Part shown: one piece after another, positions 7,801 through 16,537 of the stretch
Numbering within the stretch: position 1 is the stretch's first letter
Layout: every line of letters starts with the position of its first letter
Assembly (NCBI GenBank): GCA_014607495.2
Contig: CP053153.1
Span: forward strand, 744,001-808,000
From: Carposina sasakii
Lineage: Eukaryota > Arthropoda > Insecta > Lepidoptera > Carposinidae
DNA length: 64,000 nt
Reading direction: 5' to 3'
Notes under the pieces: generated by a model
Told to the model about the DNA's origin: nothing
Seen by the model: the letters and a program-made list of their open reading frames with translations, nothing else
Databases searched by the model: none
Translations under genes and position numbers: made by a program

Positions 7801-10580
7801 ATTATCTGGCATGCTGGAAGAAATCCCTTGCAGAGATAAGCACGCCTTTGTTTACATTTCTATTATAAAATTATTAATAAAGAAATGGAAAAAATTCCTC
7901 ACCCGGGTGGGAATCGAACCCACGACCTCTGCATTCCGCGTGCCAGCGCTCTCACCACTGAGCCACCGGGTCAATTACTCGGATGACGAATTTTACCATC
8001 TCTTCTCTAAATTACATATTGGCAACGTTATTTTTCATCCCGATAGCTATACACTAGCCAAATCTCGGCAAACAAAGCTGAATCCCTCAGCACAATGTTT
8101 AAAGATGAAACGATCAACCATATCCTAACGGATTATATTAATGGAGAAGTGTTTTTATAAATTTATCTTAGTCAAGATATTATATATTATAAAATTATTA
8201 ATAAAGAAATGGAAAAAATTCCTCACCCGGGTGGGAATCGAACCCACGACCTCTGCATTCCGCGTGCCAGCGCTCTCACCACTGAGCCACCGGGTCAATT
8301 ACTCGGATGACGAATTTTACCATCTCTTTACTAAATTTCATATTGGCAACGTTATTTTTCATCCCGATAGCTATACACTAGCCAAATCTCGGCAAACAAA
8401 GCTGAATCCCTCATTTATTTACATTCATTCATTTATATACATTTCTATTGCAAATTTTTCTTTTTTTACTGTAGTGTTTTGTGTACAATAAATAATAAGA
8501 ATAAAAAATGCTAAGTTTTATATTTATAAGTGTAGTAAAAACTGGGGTGGAACAGAAAGGGTTTGTTAAGCGGAATTCTATAAAAATATTCCACTATTAG
8601 ACAACCTATTATTTTCAAGATTGTATGAACATTCTTGAGTTGCTTAGGAATTCTCCATGATATCTAAAAACATAAATATGTATGTGATTTGAGGTTTCAA
8701 ATTTTGGGAATATGTTCCCAAAAGTTTTTATAGTAGGCGCTTAGCATACCTTCTTTTACACTCTGTATAGAGCAGCTGTAACCATTTTAATGTCTTTCTA
8801 GCTTTAAAACATTTAAAACTATCTTGATGATGAGAGGCGACCAGAAAAATGCAAATTTTTGCATGCCACTATCAGCAAAATATGACGCACTTAGACATGC
8901 TAAACATCAACATAAGACCTTATTTTGTGCACATTTATTTACGTATCATCACGGCCTGCATACTCAGATTTGATCGTACACGTAGTCTTCACAAATGGAG
9001 ATCCCATTAAAGCCGATTACAGATCATGTTTTTTTTTGTTATTATTTATTTATTATAAAGAGGTATAGTACAAATTTGCATTAGTCTATGCCCTGCAAAA
9101 CTGTTTCAACAGTTTGTCTGCAGGAGTGGAGTCTCTTTTTAACATATTATATAAGTACATAATTATTTACTTTGCATCGTTACCTTAGTGAGTCCCTATG
9201 GTAAGGTATCCAGTAAGTACCTTTTTATTTTATTTTTAAACTTATTATAATCTTGTTCAATACGGATATCCTCAGGCAAACTGTTAAGTATATAAGGTAT
9301 GCGTTTTTTTAGGGTTCTGTCACCAAAGTAGTTAGTTACTCTGGGTACCTCAAATTTGCCTGCTGATACCGACCTCGTAACATGACTGTGGCTCAACTTT
9401 GTGAGGCTATGCGCTTTCTTGCTACGGTTATTTATTATTAACATTATTCACTCGCCCTCATTTCAGAAGGAAAAAATATTTTCTCCAACAGTTGTTTCTA
9501 TATAAATTAGTACGTGTTAGAGGGAGGATTGGTACACTTCTTGTCTCAGGTCAGCTGAACTATTTCAATATAGGCTTATTTTAAATGGAAATTATTGCAA
9601 ACAAAATATAGGTAAAGACACAAATTTTATGTAGATAGAGAAACACGAAATTATAGCACATGAACGCCAAATATATGAATTGTTGATGGAATAAAATAAC
9701 TTACGTCTTACTTGTACTTAGTAGTCATGTTAGCTAGAAATCATTGCATATTTTAAAAAGAATTTTAATTAGCTTGTACTTACTTAATAAGTTCGACGTG
9801 AATTTCATGCAGCTTACATATAGAGGCATAAGCTTGTACTTCAGTCGTATCTGTATAATCGTAATCATCCAGCATGTGCATGCATCTCTCTCGGACGATC
9901 TCCAGCTGGCCGCCGAAGAATACCATCATCACCACTACGTTCGCATCGAAAGCTGCAACTACCCAAGCTCCATAGACACATATACAGAAATGCCACAGTA
10001 TGGTCGCAGGTAGTCCAGGAAAACTGTTCTTGTCGAACGGCATGTACGAACTAAAAATGTGCTGAAAGGCCTGGGTTCCATTCCTGAAGTTGTATCTTAA
10101 AGCTGCAGATGTGCCATACTTTAATGTTGGAGTCTGTGTGACTGTCACGAATGTGCAGAACACTAGAAACCAGTAGCTAAATGAAATCCGTCGGCAGTAC
10201 TTCGTGTATCCGTCTATGATTTGACCTTTTATTTTATCTCTGTTGTCTCTTTCGTATTTGTCAGCTTCCGTAATATAATCTATGATCTTTCTCCATCGGT
10301 CGTTAAACATCAAGAAAGTGCCGGCTTTTAAAACGCAAATAGTACTCAGCATCGATATCTTCAGGTTGTTTAAAACTTCGTCGAGATCAGTCTTGATCAC
10401 ATACAGCTCTATGTACTGCGATAAAACAAATAGCATCGCTGATCCATGCAAGGACAGACATAATATCTTGTTTATTAAAGTTTTTGGTAAAAACAACCAT
10501 ACTTTGTCTAAACTCCAAATGTTAGGACCTAAGAGGGGATAGTTTGGATTCTCAAAATAATCCAAAAGCTTGGTTTTCAT
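1812..10580 (-). CDS. Odorant receptor, complete five-exon gene (7tm_6 family)
   Basis: Coding exons on the minus strand are 10580-9784, 6286-6190, 3968-3864, 2479-2324 and 1856-1812, giving 399 codons plus stop, a normal length for an insect odorant receptor. Introns are 3497, 2221, 1384 and 467 bases, with donors gtaagt, gtaagc, gtgagt and gtacgt and acceptors ending ttttcag, taaacag, tttcag and gttacag. Intron 1 is in phase 2 and the other three in phase 0, and all join cleanly. The product is a seven-pass membrane protein of olfactory neurons. In insects such proteins form ligand-gated cation channels with the co-receptor Orco and set odour specificity (family knowledge). Predicted membrane segments lie near residues 33-57, 72-92, 130-150 and 192-222, plus one each in exons 2, 3 and 5. 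Family hallmarks are SPVM in exon 2, FCWHSN in exon 3, YESRWWD in exon 4 and SYYTLL at the C-terminus. No ligand or subfamily can be read from the sequence. The introns are filled with transposable elements, none disrupting an exon. Confidence 0.93.
2324..2479 (-). CDS. Odorant receptor exon 4
   Basis: 156 bases, 52 codons, between acceptor attctttcag and donor gtacgt. It encodes LGPYESRWWDC, then a hydrophobic stretch, then TAGPFNNLTLSTFIS, matching the conserved C-terminal region of 7tm_6 proteins. An alternative donor two bases upstream would break the frame of exon 5. Confidence 0.92.
2578..2978. mobile_element. Inverted-repeat MITE (CCATAGAGGAATAAGATG family), interrupted copy
   Basis: The ends ccatagaggaataagatgg and the reverse complement near 2960-2978 pair. 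Internal arms containing tttcggtgcctcacaat pair with attgtgaggcaccgaaa. TATTA flanks both sides. It sits in intron 3 of the odorant receptor. The right arm is split by another MITE at 2796-2945. The uninterrupted copy at 63464-63730 shows the original arrangement. Confidence 0.8.
2796..2945. mobile_element. 150-bp MITE (GGTCGATTNNGGCAGTCAC family) nested in another MITE
   Basis: Terminal inverted repeats ggtcgatttcggcagtcac and the reverse complement of gtgactgccggaatcgac, followed inward by cttaaacctaaac on both arms. TTA is present on both sides. A second complete copy is at 29612-29764 and a partial one at 12672-12775. Confidence 0.8.
3198..3531 (-). mobile_element. tRNA-related SINE with target-site duplication
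   Basis: On the minus strand it has a 5' body, then a tRNA-like segment (A-box-like tagctcagtgg, B-box gggttcgattccc), then an AT-rich end attaataattttat. The 12-base duplication aaaactgctgtt flanks it at 3186-3197 and 3532-3543, which proves retroposition by target-primed reverse transcription. It lies in intron 3 of the odorant receptor. It is not a functional tRNA gene: the acceptor stem does not close. Confidence 0.8.
3629..3746 (-). repeat. Interspersed repeat, 'ctgctggacgtaggcc' family, partial
   Basis: On the minus strand it reads tggtgactacgggcaaaaac, then ggaggcctacgtccagcagt, then tgcaataggctg. It is the 3' half of the family seen complete at 4449-4706. Confidence 0.75.
3864..3968 (-). 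CDS. Odorant receptor exon 3
   Basis: 105 bases, 35 codons, between acceptor ttatttaaacag and donor gtgagt. It encodes VFGVAQLFVFCWHSND, a strongly diagnostic stretch of insect odorant receptors (membrane segment 6 and the following loop). Confidence 0.93.
4449..4706 (+). repeat. Interspersed repeat, 'ctgctggacgtaggcc' family, near full length
   Basis: It starts ggccgcgtggtgccggcaga, continues with gggtatcgtacgaggcgatt, ccgggaggtgggcag and acccgcctgcccagcgtggt, and ends in caataggctg plus a TGATGATGAT tail. The triplet tail implies reverse transcription like that of RTE-type elements. Other copies: 27958, 30114, 33222, 38332, 42668, 48420, 49001, 52248. Confidence 0.8.
4845..5078 (-). repeat. 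Interspersed repeat, 'cttcgtccgcgtgg' family
   Basis: It contains actccgtccgcgtggactgc, then cagaaaaaacaaaatg, acattttcccgggataaaaa and gaaatcggttcagcc. Further copies are at 37606-37905, 41050-41275, 49905-50115 and 55143-55475. This one lies in intron 2 of the odorant receptor. Confidence 0.75.
5339..5575. mobile_element. Palindromic MITE (TACAGGGTG family), old copy
   Basis: A degenerate version of the palindromic element at 39347-39610: tacagggta at the left, taagtgaaatgctataaaaa inside, and cacactgta at the right. Both arms carry many substitutions, so it is an older insertion. Confidence 0.6.
5666..6040. mobile_element. Possible pogo/Tigger-like non-autonomous element
   Basis: It begins acagtgcaaccttaatataa and is rich in repeated 'ataacga' words (5700, 5855, 5970, 6033). 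Pogo/Tigger-like terminal repeats in animals often read ACAGT.GAACCTCGATATAACGA (recalled). The match is loose and no transposase frame is present. Confidence 0.35.
6190..6286 (-). CDS. Odorant receptor exon 2
   Basis: 97 bases between acceptor cttcttttcag and donor gtaagc. After the split lysine it encodes 32 residues beginning HSKLFNSVLSPVM and ending ASLYQFT, the membrane segment 5 region of lepidopteran odorant receptors. Confidence 0.9.
6999..7372 (-). mobile_element. 380-bp MITE-like element (TACAGGATG...CATCCTGTA family)
   Basis: Ends tacaggatgttttttt and its counterpart aatcatcctgta. Internal words tcccgaaaactacggaat, ctgcataaatgcacatag and tttggcataaactta (minus strand) are shared with 26216-26595, 36414-36786, 39707-40402 and 61391-61760. 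It lies in intron 1 of the odorant receptor. Confidence 0.8.
7430..7490 (-). mobile_element. Fragment of the tRNA-related SINE (3' end only)
   Basis: attataaaattattaaaaaag, then aattcttcacccgagtggga: the AT-rich end and the first bases of the tRNA-like part, then the similarity stops. A comparable stub is at 10990-11045. Confidence 0.6.
7862..8184 (-). mobile_element. tRNA-related SINE, first unit of a tandem pair
   Basis: Same structure as the copy at 3198-3531, with box gtgggttcgattcccacc on the minus strand. It is followed directly by a second, almost identical unit with the same boundary word attataaaattattaataa, so the two form a head-to-tail tandem with a period of about 320 bases. Apparent open frames across it read the antisense of the tRNA part and are not genes. 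Confidence 0.8.
8185..8418 (-). mobile_element. tRNA-related SINE, second unit of a tandem pair (truncated)
   Basis: Nearly identical to the unit at 7862-8184 from the AT-rich end through acaaagctgaatccctca, where it breaks off; the remaining body seen in the first unit is missing. Confidence 0.8.
8541..8769. mobile_element. Palindromic MITE (TACAGGGTG family), moderately diverged
   Basis: Left arm aacagaaagggtttgttaag, right arm ending taccttcttttacactctgta, with attctccatgatat at the centre as in the copy at 39347-39610. It lies in intron 1 of the odorant receptor. Confidence 0.65.
9035..9480 (-). pseudogene. Non-LTR retrotransposon ORF2 C-terminus and 3' UTR (Jockey/CR1-like)
   Basis: The minus-strand frame at 9444-9196 encodes 82 residues including VPRVTNYFGDRTLKKRIPY and LNSLPEDIR, the C-terminal tail typical of Jockey/CR1-type ORF2 proteins. 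It is followed by a 3' untranslated region (ttgcagggcatagact) and an AATAAATAA tail at about 9035-9058. The reverse-transcriptase domain is absent, so this is a 5'-truncated dead copy in intron 1 of the odorant receptor. It is not a host gene. Confidence 0.75.
9784..10580 (-). CDS. Odorant receptor exon 1 (N-terminal two thirds)
   Basis: 797 bases from ATG (10580-10578) to the donor gtaagt at 9783-9778. It encodes 265 codons plus two bases, and the first base of exon 2 completes a lysine codon. It holds the first four predicted membrane segments and the extracellular loop containing LWHF. The start is the only methionine before the first hydrophobic segment and lies 61 bases downstream of a TATA box. 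The frame runs three bases past the donor to an in-intron stop. Confidence 0.93.
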
Positions 10581-10640
10581 TTTGAGTTATGCCACAAGAG
10601 GATTTATGAAAGAAATGGTCTGTGAAAATTTGACGTCAGT

Positions 10641-10647
10641 TTATATA
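10641..10647 (-). promoter_or_regulatory. Likely TATA box of the odorant receptor
   Basis: TATATAA on the minus strand, 61 bases upstream of the ATG, within catatataaactgacgtca. An initiation site about 30 bases on would leave a 5' leader of roughly 30 bases. The palindrome TGACGTCA (a CRE-like site) directly follows. Confidence 0.5.
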
Positions 10648-10989
10648 TGACGTTCCCCCAGCCCCTACTTTGAATAAATCAGTGAATAAACCATTTTTCA
10701 TGTGTCGTGTTAAAACGGACTTATTTGTCGTTTAGTTTGAGGAAATGCTTTTTTTTTCTAATAATATACATTTGACACCAAATACAAGTTATATTTATAG
10801 TTGTTAACTATAAAATTTATCATTCACATTACAAATGATAAATTTATTAAAGCCTGGATTGGGACAAGGTCTAATCATAATTTTATAGTGAGAATTATAG
10901 GTATATGACCGATGGATAATCATCAAATAATCTTCTTATAGTCTATGCTATAAATAATAACCCTTTACAAGCGATACAGCATATTAAAC

Positions 10990-11045
10990 TATATTATAAA
11001 ATATTAATAAGAAAATAAAAAAAATTCTTCACCCAAGTGAGATAT
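10990..11045 (-). mobile_element. Fragment of the tRNA-related SINE (3' end only)
   Basis: attataaaatattaataaga, then attcttcacccaagtgaga. Same stub as at 7430-7490. Confidence 0.5.
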
Positions 11046-11803
11046 TAAACTATAGTTTCAAAAACCATATTACCTACACAGTGAAGTAGTACCTACTACT
11101 CAGGGTCCGATGACAATGTTACTCGTGCATCGTTTCGCATTCACATTCGTTGTCGTCACATTCCCACCAATAGCGGTTCATCACGTGATTTAACGATCGC
11201 ATGAAAATTTAGGCTTCCTAATGGATGAAATGTTTCGATGACGAACCTTTATCGCTGCGATCGAGGAATAATGTTACTCTGTCCTAGCCCTCTGGTACTT
11301 AACATCTTGTTAAAAACATATTAGGTATACTAGTTTCACATCCTCGAATCATCGTAACAAACTCTGTTTCTAATCTATCAGCTGATTTATATTTAAATAT
11401 TTCGTTGGTACCTACTGACTGTACCAAAATGATGGTGTAGATTTCTTTACAAATTATACATCGATTTCTGAAGTATGTTATTGTTATGAGTAGCCAGTCT
11501 GATGATAGCTATGTGGTTTCATAGATTTCTAAAAGTATTAGGTAAGCTTAATAATTTCTGTTTTTGTCCGATGGAAATTTGGAGATTATGAGTAGGTTTT
11601 TTTTAAAATACTGTGTATCGTGTGTATATCTCTGCTATAATGGCGTATCTGCGCAGTTAAGATAAATAGCAAGTAGGTATATCTTACGAATTTTTTACTA
11701 TTTATCGATATCGTATTATTGTGTCACATCCCTACTGCAGTACTAGTTCAAACATTAAGGAACTCCGCAGACTGCAGACTTGATATAATTCGACTTAATG
11801 CTG

Positions 11804-11928
11804 TTTTTTCCAAACGTCACATAGCCCAACAGAAGAATAAAGTTGATGCTGTCTTTCTCTAAAACTTGATCATGACAGATACAGCATCAATATATACTTC
11901 AGAAAGGCTATCTGACGTTTGGGAAAAT
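11804..11928. mobile_element. Small inverted-repeat MITE
   Basis: Ends ttttttccaaacgtcacatag and ctatctgacgtttgggaaaa are imperfect inverted repeats. Inside them gttgatgctgtct pairs approximately with gacagatacagcatcaa. About 125 bases in all. No second copy was found in the window. Confidence 0.5.
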
Positions 11929-11929
11929 T

Positions 11930-12671
11930 AGACCCTAAAGAAATAGAACCTTCCAAATTCCTACTAAATAAAATAAATTATTTTATCTAAAATAAACTGC
12001 CTTATCGCATCTAACCAATTAGGTTAGAATTATTAATCGTCAATTTCTCGAAGGCTAATATAAATAATATAATAATATATAGGTATATATTAGCCTCTAG
12101 TATATATATTAGGGCAATATGTAGATATATCTACATATTGGCCGTCGCGTCGATATAACTGAACTTTACGAGGTACAGAAGGACGTTTAGAAATTGACAG
12201 TTATCATTACAGTCAAAGGATGTAAACTGCTCAATAAGTATATAGCCAAACTAACTATCGTCTATCCTCCGATAAAAAGTCTGCTGTCTGCAAAAGCTCT
12301 TAACGTAGGTACATCAGTTATTGATACATCGAAACCGTCAATTTTAACGTCTCTATTATTCGTAAACGGGGCGTAGCCGCCACACGGCAAGGGTGGTAAA
12401 ATTATAATAAGCAAGTAAAAAATAATAACCAATACCGGGGGTGGCAACCCTATAATTTCCGGCTCATCATACAATACAATTGACTCGTTATTTCCGATTT
12501 TAAAAGTTAAACGGTTTAAAACTTTAAACGTTTTTGAAGAGTTTGCGGCCGCGACTTTCTCCACGGAGATTACGAAAATTGAAATAAAAAGCTAATATGA
12601 AAAGCTTATTTGCAAATTCATTGTATTATTATGTATTGTATGTATTATACAAAAACCTAACTTTGAAAATA
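11930..12671. other. Unassigned DNA with a 100-codon minus-strand frame
   Basis: A minus-strand open frame (12564-12262, 100 codons) includes LPPPVLVIIFYLLIIILPP, a possible membrane segment. I recognise no family, codon use gives no strong support, and there is no splice or promoter context. It may be part of an uncharacterised repeat. The rest is AT-rich with a TA-rich run near 12058-12140. Confidence 0.25.
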
Positions 12672-12775
12672 AGGTCGATTCTGACAGTCACAACTTAAAC
12701 TTAAACGTATTTAAACCTAAAAATTTAGGTTTAAGCATGTCAAAAGCTATTCTGGCAGTCACTTTTCTGACAGTT
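12672..12775. mobile_element. Partial MITE (GGTCGATTNNGGCAGTCAC family)
   Basis: ggtcgattctgacagtcaca with cttaaacttaaac inside; the right end resembles ttctggcagtcac. Diverged relative to 2796-2945 and 29612-29764. Confidence 0.5.
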
Positions 12776-13182
12776 GGCGACTAAATTTAATTGAAATTGC
12801 GTTAATTTGACGTTTCAACTTTTTTTTTCAATTCACTTTAAGTTTATGCGTAAAAAGCTATTCTGGTGGTCAAGTTTTTGATATTAGAAGCGTAAAATTA
12901 CTTAGGTGGCATTTAATATAAAAAAGGCATCTCAAGTTGGCGTTTAAATTATACTTAAAAATAAAGGTGTCTTTTTGTATAATCTTTTTGTGTAATATAC
13001 CTACATGTTGCAGATTAGTATATTAAAAATGATTTGCAATACATGGGTTTTAGTTGTTAGTTAGTTGGTTCGGTAGTTAGAACTAACATGGAAAACTAAT
13101 CCTGATGATGCCACGGGTGTTGGCGAAACATATTTTGGTTAAATTTTAAATTGGTTTTCGGATTAGCAGCAATGTATTTATG

Positions 13183-13330
13183 GTTGCATGCTAAGGTGCT
13201 TGGATCTGGCTTCTCGTTGCGATTGTAGTGTCTTGTGTTCGTGATCATGAGTCGGCAATCTGAGGGTCAGCGGAGGATGTAGGGCCCGGTGGTGGGCGAC
13301 CCCTAAATGGAGATTTGAACTTCCGAATAG
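13183..13330 (+). repeat. Interspersed repeat, 'gagggtcag.ggagg.tgtagggcccggtgg' family
   Basis: It shares gcatgctaaggtgcttgg, then agggcccggtggtgggcg and gaacttccgaat with 41908-42170. The long inverted arms seen there are mostly absent here. Confidence 0.6.
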
Positions 13331-13968
13331 TGACTCCTGATACAATTAAACAATTTACAAGTGTTGGCTTTTATGGTTTAGGATAAAGAGTGCGGTCAGA
13401 ATAGCCGACTAAGATTAAAAATTCAAACAGCAATTTTATTATTTTAAGCAATAATAATAGGTTTTATCATGATTTAAATGATGTTATTTTATTTTATTTG
13501 GGAAACAAACGGTTGACAATAAATAAGATTATTACAACATATGCAACTATTTACCATTTAAAAGTTTCCAGTTTCCACATTTAGAGACTATAATAAATAT
13601 GTAACAGATACCTTGTCATATTATGATACCCTAGCAAAATGTGAACAGAGGCTCAAATACAATATAGTCTGTTGACTAGGTATAGAGAAAAGAAAAGCCT
13701 AGAGAACTACATGTTCATCGAACCTTTGGATCATACCGTCTTAAACGTGTTTATTTTTATATTAAATAAGTCCACTGGTTAGCTTGCCACGCTAGCTTGT
13801 TGAACTCAGAAGACGCCCTGATAAAAAATGAATTTTGCCTATACTCGTAGTTACTTTCCGATTTTGGTACAGACAGAAAAAATAGGTTTTCGAATAGTTA
13901 ATCTAGACTTTTATATTTATATACTGCTTTTATATCAATTTGTGATAATAGCTGTGGGGCATCTTTAC
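13331..13968. other. AT-rich DNA, nothing recognised
   Basis: No family motif or repeat copy found. A 67-codon plus-strand frame at 13828 overlaps the Jockey remnant and looks like chance. Confidence 0.4.
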
Positions 13969-14350
13969 TCAAAGAGCGATTTTACTCAAAAGTACAATAT
14001 CAGCTATATTACGTCTTATGTACAAAGGTAGCATATGATGTCTTTTGCATCTCGCTTCATAAGAGTCGTCATATCGTTTGATTTTAAACTGAAGATACTT
14101 TATAAATCGTTTTTGAATTGACTCAAGCCTGTCTATGTATATTTCATACCGTGGAGATTCCATACTTCCGAACAATACTCGAGAATACTGCGCACAAATT
14201 TTAATGAGCAATACAAAACTTTCAGTACCTTAACAATGAATTAGCAATGCCAACTAATTATGAATCTCAACTCTTTCTTTTTTAGCAATCAAATCTATGT
14301 GTTCGTCATATAATAACTTAGTATTAACACACTGTGAATTACGATTGTGT
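13969..14350 (-). pseudogene. Jockey-like reverse transcriptase fragment
   Basis: The minus-strand frame at 14211-13969 reads YIDRLESIQKRFIKYLQFK, then RRNIADIVLLSKI, the segment after the reverse-transcriptase core in Jockey-type ORF2 proteins (LE.IQ.RFLKYL ... RR..DL..LYKI). Further upstream, with a frame break, KLLYDEHIDLIAKKERVEI continues the same protein. No complete domain remains; it is a decayed transposon. Confidence 0.8.
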
Positions 14351-14559
14351 GCCACTGCTGTTTTTTGGATCACTTGTGACTGTCCATTAGGGTTGATCAG
14401 TTATTTTAACTTTTTTGAGGGAATCTTTTTTTGAAAATCATCGTTTGGTTGAAATTTATTTTAAAGTCATTATCTAATTAAACGAAGTAAACTATTAAAA
14501 ACCGTAGAAACCGCTAACTGTAGAAATAGACCCCAGAAATAACTGAAACCCTCAACCTA

Positions 14560-15515
14560 TGGCGGAAAGGCGCGCAATGTCTTCGTCCTCTGATACGCTG
14601 AAGCATATCGGCAGCTCAATAGACGTATCTCAAAGTCTCTGCGACACGACATCCGCAGCTTTAATACTCGCTGCATTAAGGAGACAATAGAGCGAAACCA
14701 AGGCTCCAAAGTGTTCGCAAGAAAATTATCTATTGGGCAGAGCCAGTTGACGAAGCTGAAGACAGAGGACGGCAGTGTAGCGTCTACCATACCAGAGGTG
14801 CTAAGGGAGATTGAGAGGTTCTATGGACAGCTATATACTTCGGTCGCTAAACCTATTAGATTAGGCAAAGACCCAAGAGCCAAGCTCACCCGACACTATA
14901 ATGAAGACATCCCGGATATCAGCCTGTACGAGATTAGGACTGCCCTTAAACAACTCAAAAACGATGAACATGGACAAGACGAAGATCATGTCGAACGTCC
15001 ATATGCCTCCCACTCCTGTACTAGTTGGGAGCTCGATGCTCGAAGTTGTTGACGAGTATGTTTACCTAGGACAGACGGTCAAACTAGGTAGGTCCAACTT
15101 TGAGAAGGAGGTAAATCGGCGAATACAACTCGGCTGGGCAGCGTTCGGGAAACTACGAAACTTATTTGTGTCCAAGACACCCCAGTCCTTAAAGACGAAG
15201 GTATTCAACCAGTGCGTGCTGCCGGTGATCACCTACGGTGCCGAGACGTGGTTTAACTATGTGCCTATAAAGAAGCTTGATGGAGAGAGCTAATCTCTTT
15301 TTCAGAAATTACGCAGACGTACAAAGATCACCGACATAGCTCAACGGTTGAAGTGGCAATTAGCTCGAAGAATTTGGCCGATGGAGTCGGAAAGTTCTAG
15401 AGTGGTCGTATTGGGAAGGCCACCCGCGAGGTCTAAGGTCGCGGGCGTCGGTTGGATGCAACGAGGCCTAGTCCAAAGTGGACTTCTAGGGCTTAAATGA
15501 TGAATGATGAAACTA
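14560..15515 (+). pseudogene. RTE-like retrotransposon ORF2 with internal deletion, 3' end intact
   Basis: Plus-strand frames encode YRQLNRRISKSLRHDIRSFN, KVFARKLSIGQSQLTKLKTE and EVLREIERFYGQLYTS, the linker and finger region of RTE-type reverse transcriptases. At about 14962-14968 the sequence jumps from LKQLKNDE straight to MDKTKIM, then VDEYVYLGQTVKLGRSNFE and RRIQLGWAAFGKLR. The palm with the catalytic FADD box is therefore missing. After a stop at 15291 the frame continues as LKWQLARRIW and GRPPARSKVAGVGWMQ to a TGATGAATGATGA tail. It is a non-functional deletion derivative and the source of the 3'-tail fragments elsewhere in the window. Confidence 0.88.
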
Positions 15516-15672
15516 TTAAAAATAACTGAAAATATGAAAAATATGTCGGAAAATTTTGGAATTTTCCTGCGTAATTTTCAGTGTTTTCCGTCTCAGAATC
15601 ATGGTCTGAAGTCATGGTATCAATATTTGCCTGGCTGTCACTAACACCCTGTATACCTACGCACATGTTCCT

Positions 15673-15786
15673 GAAATGAGGTAGCCAGAACTATAAGATC
15701 ATAGAGAGAAGAAATGAGGTAGCCAAAACTATAAGACCATAGAGAGAAGAAATGAGGTAGCCAGAACTATAAGACCATAGAGAGAA
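15673..15786. repeat. 38-bp tandem repeat, three units
   Basis: Three consecutive units of gaaatgaggtagccagaact plus ataagaccatagagagaa, at 15673, 15711 and 15749, differing at only one or two bases. The unit comes from the end of the 'ggggcttcactag' repeat family (minus orientation), where single copies occur elsewhere, for example at 22020. Confidence 0.85.
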
Positions 15787-15900
15787 GAAAAGGTGAATAT
15801 ACAGCCACGCTTGGCATAGCGGGGATACATGTAAATGATCAGTAAGTCTGTTTGTGCTGATGCAGGGGCTTTACTAGACTATACATCAGCTACTAAATGT
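15787..15900. repeat. Pieces of the 'ggggcttcactag' repeat family
   Basis: The tandem above is the tail end in minus orientation; gtgctgatgcaggggcttta at about 15857 is the head end in plus orientation. The two orientations suggest two insertions or a rearranged copy. Confidence 0.5.
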
Positions 15901-16119
15901 ACAAATATTCCATAAGCATGTACTAAAAATGTAATAGTTAAAGTTTGAAAATGATTTCCCATAATTTACAGCTATAATACACCTTGTGGTATTAAATTTT
16001 CTTTTACCACTACCTATCTAATTATCGACATAAAAAACCGCAGAAGCAATTTATTGACCATTTTTCAGATAGCTTATCTCTCTGTCATTATTAGAGTCTA
16101 GAGTTATCGCTTATTCGAT

Positions 16120-16537
16120 AACATCCATTGAGATTGAGCGAAGCCTTCGATGCGCTTGCGTCGATCGAGTGGGGGCTTTGCATTCCCCACCATCGAACCG
16201 CAGTACTTACCTAAACCGCGGAGAGAGGCGCGCGTGTCGATTAATTCGAAATTACAAATAAAAAATCTCGATTCGATAAACAAAACGTTCGAAACTTCTT
16301 TTTTCAATTTTGAAATTATTCTTGTGATATTCGATGTGGAGATTTTATTAAAATCGATGTTGGAAGCAAGTTTTCGTTTCCGCTCTCGTGTACCCATACT
16401 GTGTTGTGCTGCGTATGTCATTGAGTCGCGCAGGCGGTTGCAATCGGTGAAAATGTGACTGTTGGCCCGTGTCCACACATGTGTTTTCCAAATACAAAAA
16501 TGGCTCGTACTCTGAACAGTGTTTGAACCACGTAACG
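16120..16537 (+). promoter_or_regulatory. Promoter-like and 5' leader region of the secreted-protein exon
   Basis: Locally richer in CpG than the surrounding DNA (gatgcgcttgcgtcgatcga, gcggagagaggcgcgcgtgt, gagtcgcgcaggcggttg). No TATA box is clear. A transcription start anywhere here would give a leader with several short upstream reading frames, one starting at 16469 and in frame with the main ATG. The assignment rests on the exon that follows. Confidence 0.35.

Noticed and set aside
7862..8491. Plus-strand open frames with FLTRVGIEPTTSAFRVPALSP
   Set aside because: They read the antisense of the tRNA-like part of a SINE and its body; the same peptide appears in both tandem units. Repeat-derived, not a gene.
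10282..10542. 86-codon plus-strand frame
   Set aside because: Shadow of odorant receptor exon 1.
16150..16458. 102-codon plus-strand frame before the secreted-protein exon
   Set aside because: Overlaps an equally long minus-strand frame in a CpG-rich patch; no motif. More likely promoter and 5' leader.
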